Positions 6,582 through 13,531 of a stretch of 20,274 bases of DNA are shown one piece after another. The notes under the pieces are model-generated. The model searched no databases. It was not told the origin of the DNA and saw only the letters and a list, made by a program, of their open reading frames with translations. The position numbers were made by a program, and so were the translations under genes. The first letter of the stretch is position 1. Every line of letters begins with the position of its first letter. Source of the stretch: Collinsella sp. (GTDB lineage: Bacteria > Actinomycetota > Coriobacteriia > Coriobacteriales > Coriobacteriaceae); contig JAIHVJ010000014.1 of assembly GCA_022720335.1 (NCBI GenBank), positions 1 through 20,274 on the forward strand, in the 5' to 3' direction.

Positions 6582-7403
6582 TTACTCGCCAGTACCGGAA
6601 TCGGCTCCATAACGCCTCAGGTATTCCATGACTATCAAGTCGATGGCGGCAAGCGCACCGAACTTGCCCGTGTCGATGTTGTTGGTCACTCCGCAGCTCA
6701 GTATGCAGGAGGCATGGTTCCAGTAGGCGCTTGAGGTGTTTTGTGTGATGGCGAGAAGACGACAGCCGGAGGCGGCGAGTGCGTTGACGATTTCTGGATA
6801 ACGAATGGGGTATGTTCCCCCTATGCTGCAAATGATGGCGAGGCTGGATTTGGTGAGCGATTGCGCGCAGGCGAGCTGCGATGAATAATCGAGGTAAAGC
6901 TCGATGGGGCGGTTCATGATGGTGAGCCTGCTTTGGAAGTAGCGGCCCACGTCCCAGAGGAAGTGGTGGGAGAAGAACGCGACATGCCCGCTGTCGTGCA
7001 AATCATCGACAATGGCGGGCAGTTTCGCGATGTTTGCCGCCGAGATGGTCGTTTCGATATTGAGCAGGATCGCCTCCCGGTAGGATGCCAGAGCGCCTTC
7101 CGTGTCGTTTGACAGCTGTTCTACAAAGGCATGTGGAAACAACCCGGTTTTGAGGACGTCATGTTCAAGCTGGTTGCGCAGGTCCTTGAAATCAGCGAAA
7201 CCCATAAACCGGCAGAATCGCGACACTGAAGCCTTCGAGACGAAGCACATGTCGGCGATTTCTCCAATCGAGAGCTCGCTCAGCTTGCTGTAGTTTTTCA
7301 CCAGCGTGGTCGCTATCTCGTAGTTGGTGTCGTGCTGCATTGCGGTGTCGATGTAGTCAAGCAACCGTTCGGCAACCGATCCCATCGAGATGGATTTTTC
7401 CAT
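6582..7403 (-). CDS. RpiR-family transcriptional regulator (HTH plus SIS domain)
   Basis: The 273-residue protein has an N-terminal winged helix-turn-helix of the RpiR type (about residues 5-80, with LSIGEIADMCFVSKASVSRF and CRFMGFADFKDLR). A SIS sugar-phosphate-binding domain follows at about residues 115-255, with GHVAFFSHHF, LAIICSIGGTYP and ALAASGCRLLAITQN. Members sense sugar phosphates and repress or activate sugar-use genes. The start is the ATG at 7401-7403, with AGGGGA about eight bases upstream; the in-frame ATG six codons later has no such site. It lies between the two sugar gene units, convergent to the first GH1 gene and divergent from the deacetylase-PTS run, so it is the likely local regulator, with a 6-phospho sugar as probable effector. 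A TATAGT at 7459-7464 (minus strand) may be its -10 element. Confidence 0.88.
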   Translation of the reverse strand: MEKSISMGSVAERLLDYIDTAMQHDTNYEIATTLVKNYSKLSELSIGEIADMCFVSKASVSRFCRFMGFADFKDLRNQLEHDVLKTGLFPHAFVEQLSNDTEGALASYREAILLNIETTISAANIAKLPAIVDDLHDSGHVAFFSHHFLWDVGRYFQSRLTIMNRPIELYLDYSSQLACAQSLTKSSLAIICSIGGTYPIRYPEIVNALAASGCRLLAITQNTSSAYWNHASCILSCGVTNNIDTGKFGALAAIDLIVMEYLRRYGADSGTGE

Positions 7404-7489
7404 GATGGCTGTCCCCTTTATGCTCAGTGGCCCGAATAAGAGGGCCTCATTTGACCAAACTATAGCTCAAACATGCCGGTATTCCTGCG

Positions 7490-7510
7490 GAGTTTCACGT
7501 TATGAAACTC
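7490..7510. promoter_or_regulatory. Candidate RpiR operator in the divergent rpiR/deacetylase region
   Basis: GAGTTTCA-CGTTA-TGAAACTC is a perfect 8-bp inverted repeat with a 5-bp spacer. It shares the TTTCA-N5-TGAAA core with the site at 5067-5081. It lies 87 bp upstream of the rpiR start and 182 bp upstream of the deacetylase start, so it could control both directions. Confidence 0.55.
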
Positions 7511-7691
7511 GCGTAGCCATCTCGCAACCTTGTGGCACAGCATGTAACCGATTTTGGATATAGCCGGCGTCATACTTAATGCAAGAAGAGACGACGAAGC
7601 TTGCCGCCCCGCCGGAACACGGCATCGGCTCTACACGGGGCATCGCTTCGTTGCTTTGCCGCTCGACGAGATATCGGTTGAGGAGGATCGG

Positions 7692-8459
7692 ATGAAGCGG
7701 TTATTGCTGCGCGCCGACGATTTAGGTTACAGCGACGGTGTTAATTGCGGGATAGCGGCCGCGGTCCAAGCGGGGCTCATTCGCTCGGTGGGCGTCATGA
7801 CCAACATGCCGCTTGCAGAAAGCGGTTTGGCGCGCCTGCAAATCAAGGATCTCTGCTTGGGTCAGCACACCAATATCTGCACGGGTAGGCCCCTCAGCGA
7901 TTCCTCGCTCATCTCGAGCATCGTTGACGATGATGGCAATTTCAAGCGGAGCTCAGCATATCGCGCCGCCGCGCGGGCTGGGGAGGACTTCGTGGTGCTT
8001 GACGAGGTCATTATCGAAATCGAGGCGCAGTATCGGCGATTCCTTGAGCTCGTCGGGCGTGAGCCCGATTACTTCGAGGGACATGCGGTCGCAAGCCCCA
8101 TGTTCTTCCGCGGCCTTGAGATCGTTGCCGAGCGTCACGGCCTGCCCTATTTCGCGATGGGTGCTCCGGGCGAGCCAGTCACCTTTCGCTCGACGCCGGT
8201 GCTTTCCTATGTTCCCAAGGATTTCTCGTCATATGAAGCGGATCCCTTTGCGGCGCTTCGAGAGGCGCTTGAAACGACACCGGAAGGGATATGCCGTCTC
8301 ATGGTGTTTCACCCAGGTTATATCGACGCGTACTTGCGAGATAACTCGACCATGCTCGAGGCCCGCATCCGGGAAGCCGCGATGCTTGTCGACCCTGATG
8401 TCGCCGCATGGCTTGCAGAGCAGGACGTGGGGCTCGTGACGTACGCGGACCTGACGTAA
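7692..8459 (+). CDS. chbG: ChbG/YdjC-type carbohydrate deacetylase
   Basis: The 255-residue protein belongs to the ChbG/YdjC (HpnK-like) deacetylase family. In E. coli, ChbG removes one acetyl group from chitobiose and chitotriose, or their 6-phosphates, so that they can induce and be hydrolysed. Metal-site motifs are visible: RADDLGYSDGVNCGI with the tandem aspartates, GQHTNI, the GHAVASP histidine, and HPGYIDAYL near the C-terminus. The start is the ATG at 7692, with AGGAGG at 7681-7686 five bases upstream. A longer frame exists from a TTG at 7554, but its extra residues do not look like the family. It is the first gene of the plus-strand sugar run, 154 bp before the PTS EIIC gene. The context suggests an N-acetylated or O-acetylated disaccharide as substrate. 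The exact sugar cannot be read from sequence. Confidence 0.85.
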   Translation: MKRLLLRADDLGYSDGVNCGIAAAVQAGLIRSVGVMTNMPLAESGLARLQIKDLCLGQHTNICTGRPLSDSSLISSIVDDDGNFKRSSAYRAAARAGEDFVVLDEVIIEIEAQYRRFLELVGREPDYFEGHAVASPMFFRGLEIVAERHGLPYFAMGAPGEPVTFRSTPVLSYVPKDFSSYEADPFAALREALETTPEGICRLMVFHPGYIDAYLRDNSTMLEARIREAAMLVDPDVAAWLAEQDVGLVTYADLT

Positions 8460-8613
8460 GCGTCCGCTGGGGCAATCTCGCCAATTCACGCTGAATGGCG
8501 TACTGCCTGAAGCACGTCGTTGTGATTTTGAAGAGAGGTGGATGCGCTATCTAGAGGGGAAGATGCCGCACACGGGCATCGATAGAGTTCACTGCAAAGA
8601 TTGGAGCTGAAAC

Positions 8614-9906
8614 ATGGCGGTATTCGACAAGATCCAAAACATAATGGATAAGACAATCGCACCTGTGGCAAGCAAGGTTGCTGACAGCAAGATGCTCGAC
8701 GCCCTCATGGGCGGCATGATGTGCACGCTGCCCATGACCCTTGGCGTCTCGGTTATCGCGATTCTCATCAACTTCCCCATTCCGGGGTTCTCCGATTGGG
8801 TGGTTTCGAGCGGTCTCATGGCGACCGGCAACTCCATCCTCACCGTTACCATGAACATGATGGGTATATACATCTCCTTCTTCATCGGTTTGAGGTGGGG
8901 TAAGGTATGCGGCCTTAGCGGTTATACCGGTGGCATCGTGAGCGGCGCGGTGTTTTTGGCATTCATGCCGCAGCAATCGTTCGAGGATATTCCCATGGCG
9001 AGTTTCATCAACACGTCGTACATGGGATCGAACGGCATCTTCGTCGCCATTCTGCTTGGCCTGATCGTGCCGAAGGTGACAGCCATTTTGATGAGCAAGC
9101 TTGAAATCAAGCTCCCCGATATGGTTCCGCCCATGGTTGCAGACTCGCTGTCGCCGATGTTTGCCGCCATCGTGCTATTCACTGCGGTGTGGTTCGCCAA
9201 GTGGGGTCTTTCTTTCACCCCGTGGGGCAACCTGTTCGATATGATCAACACCTTGATCGGCACGCCGGTCACGATGGTCGGTGCCTCTCCTTTGGCCTAT
9301 ATCATCGTGTGCTCGCTGCAGTCGATCTTCTGGTTCTTCGGTGTCCACCCCAACGTGATGCTCAACTTCTACGCTCCGGTAATCATGGCTTGCAGCGCTG
9401 CTAACACCGAGGCCATCATCGCGGGCGAGGCACTGCCCTATGGCGCTTGGGCCGTCGTCGCGCTCGGCACCGCCATCGGTGGCCAGGCTAACGCCCTGGG
9501 CATCAGCATCTCGCTGCTCTTCACCAAGTCCGAGCGCTTCAAGGCGATTCGCGGCATCGCGCTTGTTCCGTCGCTTTTCAATATCTCCGAGCCGCTCATG
9601 TTCGGTCTGCCGGTCGTGCTGAATCCCACGTACTTCATCCCGTTCGTGCTGAACATCCCGGTCTGCGCCATCGTGGTCCAGGCGCTTTACGCCCTCGGTC
9701 TTGGGGCTGCGTTCAATCCCACGATTCAGCTTCCCTGGGTGCTTCCCCAGCCGGTCATCGCATTCATGCAGGGCGGCATCGGGTGCCTGGTGATCTCGGT
9801 TGCGGTTTTGGCGGTGTCGGTGCTCATGTATACCCCCTTCACCCTTATGGCTGATCGCCAGGCGTTGCGAGAGGAGCAGGCCGCTCTCGAGGAATCGGCC
9901 GCATAG
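8614..9906 (+). CDS. PTS EIIC permease, lactose/cellobiose/chitobiose (Lac) family
   Basis: This 430-residue integral membrane protein forms the sugar channel of a phosphotransferase system and passes the incoming sugar to EIIB for phosphorylation. It has about ten hydrophobic segments. Lac-family marks are visible: FFGVHPNVMLNFYAP in the middle and the signature LFNISEPLMFGLPVVLNPT with the conserved glutamate, near residues 322-341. The length matches ChbC/CelB. The start is the ATG at 8614, with GGAG about eight bases upstream. EIIB and EIIA follow as separate genes, as in chb/cel operons. The combination with a ChbG-type deacetylase favours a chitobiose-like sugar over plain cellobiose, but EIIC sequence alone cannot settle this. 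Confidence 0.92.
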   Translation: MAVFDKIQNIMDKTIAPVASKVADSKMLDALMGGMMCTLPMTLGVSVIAILINFPIPGFSDWVVSSGLMATGNSILTVTMNMMGIYISFFIGLRWGKVCGLSGYTGGIVSGAVFLAFMPQQSFEDIPMASFINTSYMGSNGIFVAILLGLIVPKVTAILMSKLEIKLPDMVPPMVADSLSPMFAAIVLFTAVWFAKWGLSFTPWGNLFDMINTLIGTPVTMVGASPLAYIIVCSLQSIFWFFGVHPNVMLNFYAPVIMACSAANTEAIIAGEALPYGAWAVVALGTAIGGQANALGISISLLFTKSERFKAIRGIALVPSLFNISEPLMFGLPVVLNPTYFIPFVLNIPVCAIVVQALYALGLGAAFNPTIQLPWVLPQPVIAFMQGGIGCLVISVAVLAVSVLMYTPFTLMADRQALREEQAALEESAA

Positions 9907-9954
9907 GGATTTTCATATTCACACCATCATTTTCCATGAGGTTGGGAGCGTAGG

Positions 9955-10251
9955 ATGAAACATATCGTACTTATGTGCGCCGCGGGCGCTTCGACGAGCA
10001 TGCTGGTACAGCGCATGCAACAGGCGGCTGAAAAAGACGGTTTCGTGTGCACCATCGAGGCGCACCCTGTCAACCAAGCGGCGGAATATGCGGATAGCGA
10101 CGTTATCCTGCTGGGACCGCAGGTTCGCTTTGAACTCAACAAGGTGAAGAATCAAGTGAACTGTCCGGTGGAGCCGATTGATATGACAGCGTATGGGACA
10201 ATGAACGGCGAGGCCGTGCTCAAACAGGCTCGAAAGTTGCTGGGGGCATAG
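9955..10251 (+). CDS. PTS EIIB component, lactose/cellobiose family
   Basis: The 98-residue cytoplasmic protein begins MKHIVLMCAAGASTSMLVQR. Cys8 in the CAAGASTS loop is the phosphorylated residue of this EIIB family. It receives phosphate from EIIA and passes it to the sugar in EIIC. The length and the central ILLGPQVRFEL segment match ChbB/CelA. GGGAG lies a few bases before the ATG. It follows EIIC by 48 bp and precedes EIIA by only two bases. Confidence 0.93.
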   Translation: MKHIVLMCAAGASTSMLVQRMQQAAEKDGFVCTIEAHPVNQAAEYADSDVILLGPQVRFELNKVKNQVNCPVEPIDMTAYGTMNGEAVLKQARKLLGA

Positions 10252-10253
10252 CC

Positions 10254-10595
10254 ATGTCAGAGATCAAACAAGAAGCGATCGATCAGTTTGAAATGACGTG
10301 CTTCTCTATCGTCGCTCAGGTGGGGAGCGCGCGCAGCTGCTACCTCGAAGCGATAACCTGTGCCGAGAATGGTGATTTTGAGGCCGCCCGGAAACTTATC
10401 GACGAGGGCAACGTGGTGTTCAACGCAGGCCACGACGCTCACATGAAACTGCTTCAGCAAGAGGCCAGCGGCGAGGAGCTGCCGTTTCGCATCATCTTGC
10501 TGCATGCGGAGGATCAGCTCATGAGCGCTGAGGGCTTCCGTATCCTTGCCGAGCGCTTCATCACGGTCTATCAACGCATGGGTGCAAGCGCCTAA
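10254..10595 (+). CDS. PTS EIIA component, lactose/cellobiose family
   Basis: The 113-residue helical protein of the Lac-type EIIA family has its phosphorylated histidine at H84 in LLHAEDQLMSAE, matching the HAxDQLM motif of LacF/ChbA. It carries phosphate from HPr to EIIB in the cytoplasm and acts as a trimer in known members. The gene starts two bases after the EIIB stop, with a G-rich ribosome-binding site inside the EIIB end, so the two are probably translationally coupled. A strong hairpin follows before the second GH1 gene. Confidence 0.93.
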   Translation: MSEIKQEAIDQFEMTCFSIVAQVGSARSCYLEAITCAENGDFEAARKLIDEGNVVFNAGHDAHMKLLQQEASGEELPFRIILLHAEDQLMSAEGFRILAERFITVYQRMGASA

Positions 10596-10605
10596 CTGAT
10601 TATCT

Positions 10606-10645
10606 GACGGGAAGCCGGGACTGCCATGCAGCCCGTCTTCCCGTT
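10606..10645 (+). terminator. Strong intercistronic hairpin between EIIA and the second GH1 gene
   Basis: ACGGGAAG (10607-10614) pairs with CTTCCCGT (10637-10644). Inside it CGGG pairs with CCCG and CTGC with GCAG around a 3-nt loop, giving 16 pairs with one mismatch and one bulged A. Only three T residues follow. It may be a leaky terminator or an mRNA-stabilising hairpin that sets the PTS-to-hydrolase ratio. Confidence 0.55.
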
Positions 10646-10680
10646 TCATGAAGATGTTTTCACGATCGAGGAGGTACCCA

Positions 10681-12168
10681 ATGGCATTTCCGGAAGGTTT
10701 CCTGTGGGGTGGCGCCACCGCCGCCAACCAGTATGAGGGCGGCTGGGAAGAGGGCGGCAAAGGACCGAACACCTCGGACGCCATGACCAGCGGTAGCCAT
10801 ACGGTGTCACGGCAGATAACGTGGCGTAATACCGCGACAGGGGAAACCGGCGCGCTTCCCGTGTATGCGGTTTGCGAGGAGGGACTTCCTGAAGGGCTGG
10901 AGGTGGCGGTGGTTGATGGCTACTACTATCCCAGCCACACGGCCACCGACTTCTACCACCACTACGCCGAGGACATCGCCCTCATGGGCGAGATGGGCTT
11001 CAAGTGCTTCCGCCTGTCCATGAACTGGGCGCGCATCTTCCCCACGGGCGAGGAGGCTGAGCCCAACACCGAGGGTCTAGCGTTCTACGACGCCGTGTTT
11101 GACGAGTGCGCTAAGTACGGCATCGAACCGCTCGTGACGCTCTCGCACTACGAGACCCCGCTCGCGCTCGTGAACAAGTACTGCGGTTGGAAGAGCCGCG
11201 AGCTCATCGACCTGTTCGTGCGCTACGCCACCTGCGTCATGAAGCACTATCAGGGCAAGGTGAAGTACTGGCTCACCTTCAACGAGATCAACATGATGAG
11301 CATGGGGAGCTTCATGGCGGGCGGGCTTACGGATGGGAGCCCCCATGCGAAGGCCCAGGCGGCGCACAACCAGTTCGTGGCGTCTGCCCTTACGGTTCGG
11401 TCGGCGCACCAAATCTCCCCTAAGATCATGGTGGGTCAGATGCTCGCGTACAACCCCATCTACTCCTATTCCGCCGACCCCGCCGATCATCTGCTCGCCA
11501 TGGAACGCGAGCGTGACGCGCTGTGGTATGCCGACGTGCAGGTGGGCGGCCACTATCCCGCCTATCGCTTGAGGGAGATGGAGCGCGCGGGCATCAAGCT
11601 GGAAATGGGCGAGAACGACCTCGAGCTTCTCGCAACCTATCCGGCAGATTTCCTGTCGTTCTCGTGCTACGGAGGCTCGACGGTATCGTTGCGCCAGAAG
11701 GAGCTCGAGGTCGCGTCCGGCAATCTCGCTTTCGGCATGGTGAAAAACCCCTACCTCGAGACCAACGCCTGGGGCTGGGCGACCGATCCGTACTGCCTGC
11801 GCATCGCCTTGAACGAGCTCTACGACCGCTATCACAAGCCGCTTTGGATCGTGGAGAACGGTATCGGCTGGAGCGACGAGGTGAAGGCCGACGGCTCCAT
11901 CCATGACGGCTACCGCATCGACTACCTGCGCAAGAACATCCAGAGCATGGAGGATGCCGTGGAACTCGACGGCGTGGACCTCATGGGCTACACCATGTGG
12001 GGCTGCATCGACCTGGTCAGCGCCGGCACGGGCGAGATGCGCAAGCGCTACGGCTTCGTCTACGTCGACCGCGACGACGAGGGCAAGGGCACGCTCGCGC
12101 GCAGCCGCAAGGACAGCTTCTATTGGTACAAGAAGGTCATCGAGAGCAACGGCGAGGACCTGGACTAA
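10681..12168 (+). CDS. GH1 6-phospho-beta-glucosidase (second copy)
   Basis: This 495-residue GH1 enzyme resembles AscB/BglA-type 6-phospho-beta-glucosidases. It starts at the ATG at 10681 with GAGGAGG at 10668-10674; the frame continues upstream to 10648 but through the hairpin region. Visible are FPEGFLWGGATAANQYEGG, the acid/base E202 in LTFNEIN, the nucleophile E392 in IVENGIGW, and the phosphate-binding S447, K455 and Y457 in GCIDLVSAGTGEMRKRYGF. The AscB-like ending SRKDSFYWYKKVIESNGEDL is intact. It splits a 6-phospho-beta-glucoside into a sugar 6-phosphate and a free sugar or aglycone. It is in the PTS run and followed 24 bp later by the ROK kinase gene, which can take up the unphosphorylated product. 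Confidence 0.93.
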   Translation: MAFPEGFLWGGATAANQYEGGWEEGGKGPNTSDAMTSGSHTVSRQITWRNTATGETGALPVYAVCEEGLPEGLEVAVVDGYYYPSHTATDFYHHYAEDIALMGEMGFKCFRLSMNWARIFPTGEEAEPNTEGLAFYDAVFDECAKYGIEPLVTLSHYETPLALVNKYCGWKSRELIDLFVRYATCVMKHYQGKVKYWLTFNEINMMSMGSFMAGGLTDGSPHAKAQAAHNQFVASALTVRSAHQISPKIMVGQMLAYNPIYSYSADPADHLLAMERERDALWYADVQVGGHYPAYRLREMERAGIKLEMGENDLELLATYPADFLSFSCYGGSTVSLRQKELEVASGNLAFGMVKNPYLETNAWGWATDPYCLRIALNELYDRYHKPLWIVENGIGWSDEVKADGSIHDGYRIDYLRKNIQSMEDAVELDGVDLMGYTMWGCIDLVSAGTGEMRKRYGFVYVDRDDEGKGTLARSRKDSFYWYKKVIESNGEDLD

Positions 12169-12192
12169 CCCTATGGGACAGGGGATAAGATT

Positions 12193-13101
12193 ATGGACTG
12201 CTATTTCGGTATAGATGCGGGCGGCACTCAGGTGAAATGGGCGGTGGTGAACGCCGACTACCACATTGAGGAGCACGGAAGTATCCCAACATGCACCTCG
12301 CCCGCCGACCAGGTTATCGAAACGTTCCGCTCGGTGATCGAGCCCCATCGCGCCCGGGTGAGGGGTGTGGGAATAAGTATGCCCGGAGTCTTTTCCGAAG
12401 GCGATTCCGATGGCGTGGTTGGGGGAGGCGGCGCCCTTCACTGTTTGGACGGATATCCGCTCGGTCGCATCTTGCGCGAGAGCACGGGGCTTCCCGTAAC
12501 CATCGAGAACGATGCGATGTGCGCGGCACTGGGAGAATATGCCGTCGGCGCGCTGAAGGGGGTCTCCCTGGGGTTGATGGTGGTGATCGGTACGGGTCTC
12601 GGCGGTGCCATCGTTGTTGACGGTCACATCTTGCGAGGCGCGCACAATCTCGCCGGCACCGTGTGCTTTGTGAGCAACGATGTGCGCAAGCCCGTGACCT
12701 TTGGGTCGGTGTACGGTGATGTCACCAGCTGGCGGGCGCTCCGAGACCAGGTGTGTGCGGCGAAGGGGATTGATCCGACCGATGATATCGACGGATATCG
12801 GATTTTCTCTTGGATTGAAGAGGGGGATGAGGACGCTCGTCGCGGTCTGGATGCGTACGCGTTGGTCTTCGACAACATGCTGATGGGGTTGCAGTCGGTC
12901 ATCGACCCTGAGGTCATCGTGGTCGGCGGCGGAATCAGCGCCCGTCCCGAGCTGTTTGAGGCATTTGAGCGCATGATGGATCAGGCTCACGTTCTTCCCA
13001 TCATACCGAGGCCCTGCATCAAGCCAGCACAGAACGGCAACGATGCCAATTTGCTTGGCGCTGTGCGCACGCTGCGCCGCTCGCTTGGCGAGTGCGATTG
13101 A
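12193..13101 (+). CDS. ROK-family sugar kinase (BglK-like, lacks the zinc cluster)
   Basis: The 302-residue protein has the ROK/actin-like ATPase fold. The phosphate-1 motif DAGGTQVK is at residues 8-15, the catalytic aspartate is D107 in IENDAMCAALGE, and the phosphate-2 motif VVIGTGLGGAIV and a C-terminal VIVVGGGIS follow. There is no helix-turn-helix, so it is a kinase and not a repressor. The CxCGxxGCxE zinc cluster found in most ROK members is absent after GAHNLAGTV, as in BglK-type beta-glucoside kinases. A GGGGA about nine bases upstream serves the ATG at 12193. Placed last in the sugar operon, it probably phosphorylates the free sugar released by the GH1 enzymes, or an unphosphorylated disaccharide. 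Two tandem terminators follow directly. Confidence 0.85.
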   Translation: MDCYFGIDAGGTQVKWAVVNADYHIEEHGSIPTCTSPADQVIETFRSVIEPHRARVRGVGISMPGVFSEGDSDGVVGGGGALHCLDGYPLGRILRESTGLPVTIENDAMCAALGEYAVGALKGVSLGLMVVIGTGLGGAIVVDGHILRGAHNLAGTVCFVSNDVRKPVTFGSVYGDVTSWRALRDQVCAAKGIDPTDDIDGYRIFSWIEEGDEDARRGLDAYALVFDNMLMGLQSVIDPEVIVVGGGISARPELFEAFERMMDQAHVLPIIPRPCIKPAQNGNDANLLGAVRTLRRSLGECD

Positions 13102-13150
13102 TTGGCGGCTGGTGGCCCGACTCGCGGCCTCCTGTCCTAAAAAAAGAGTA

Positions 13151-13190
13151 TGGGCTCCTTCGTTCATTCGAAAGAAGGAGCCCACGTTTT
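13151..13190. terminator. Intrinsic terminator 1 after the ROK kinase gene (bidirectional form)
   Basis: TGGGCTCCTTC (13151-13161) and GAAGGAGCCCA (13174-13184) form a perfect 11-bp stem, extended by three inner pairs. TTTT follows at 13187-13190. A run of A residues just before the stem gives a T-tract on the other strand, so it can work in both directions. Confidence 0.9.
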
Positions 13191-13196
13191 GTAAGG

Positions 13197-13234
13197 GGCC
13201 TCCTGGCGAATTTTCATTCGCCAGGAGGCCTTTT
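13197..13234 (+). terminator. Intrinsic terminator 2, directly after terminator 1
   Basis: GGCCTCCTGGCGAA (13197-13210) and TTCGCCAGGAGGCC (13217-13230) form a perfect 14-bp stem with a 6-nt loop and TTTT at 13231-13234. It starts seven bases after terminator 1 ends, giving a double stop for the sugar operon. Confidence 0.92.
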
Positions 13235-13255
13235 GCTGTTGATCGAGAATGTCGC

Positions 13256-13458
13256 TGGACAGTTAGTTCAGATACGTATTTTTCAGAGGGTGTGTAAAGG
13301 CCGACCTGAGCCCGATTGGGCTTAATTTGACTTTCTGAACCGGTGGAGACGCTCATATAAGGGGGAGAAAGGTTGTCATGGGGCTCAAAGTGACTTCAAA
13401 CCACTCTATTAGCGCCAAGAAGCACGGCCAAAAAATACGTATCTGAACTAACTGTCCA
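13256..13458. mobile_element. MITE-like element with perfect 28-bp terminal inverted repeats
   Basis: The left end at 13256-13283 starts TGGACAGTTAGTTCAGATAC and ends in GTATTTTT. The right end at 13431-13458 is its exact reverse complement over all 28 bases. The 203-bp unit is too short for a transposase. Inside are a small hairpin (AGCCC-GATT-GGGCT near 13309-13322) and a 22-codon frame at 13378-13446 with a G-rich ribosome-binding-like site. No clear target-site duplication flanks it (gtcgc on the left, caacc on the right). A non-autonomous transposable element is the best reading; a structured RNA is the alternative. Confidence 0.65.
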
Positions 13459-13531
13459 CAACCCTCCGCAAACCTTTCATTCCAACCCAAATCAGCCAAC
13501 GTACGTCATAGCAATCCCCGGTAGGTCGAGG

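Noticed and set aside
7554..7691. N-terminal extension of the deacetylase from a TTG start
   Set aside because: The ATG at 7692 has a strong AGGAGG site and begins exactly at the family's RADD motif; the 46 extra residues do not resemble the family.
11077..13356. Minus-strand open frame of 759 codons opposite the second GH1 and ROK kinase genes
   Set aside because: It is antisense to two well-supported genes and crosses both terminators. Its His/Arg/Asp/Val-rich composition is typical of the shadow of GC-rich coding sequence, and it has no ribosome-binding site or recognisable domain.
13327..13361. TTGACT and TATAAG inside the MITE-like element as a promoter
   Set aside because: The spacing is 23 bp, well beyond the 16-18 bp needed.
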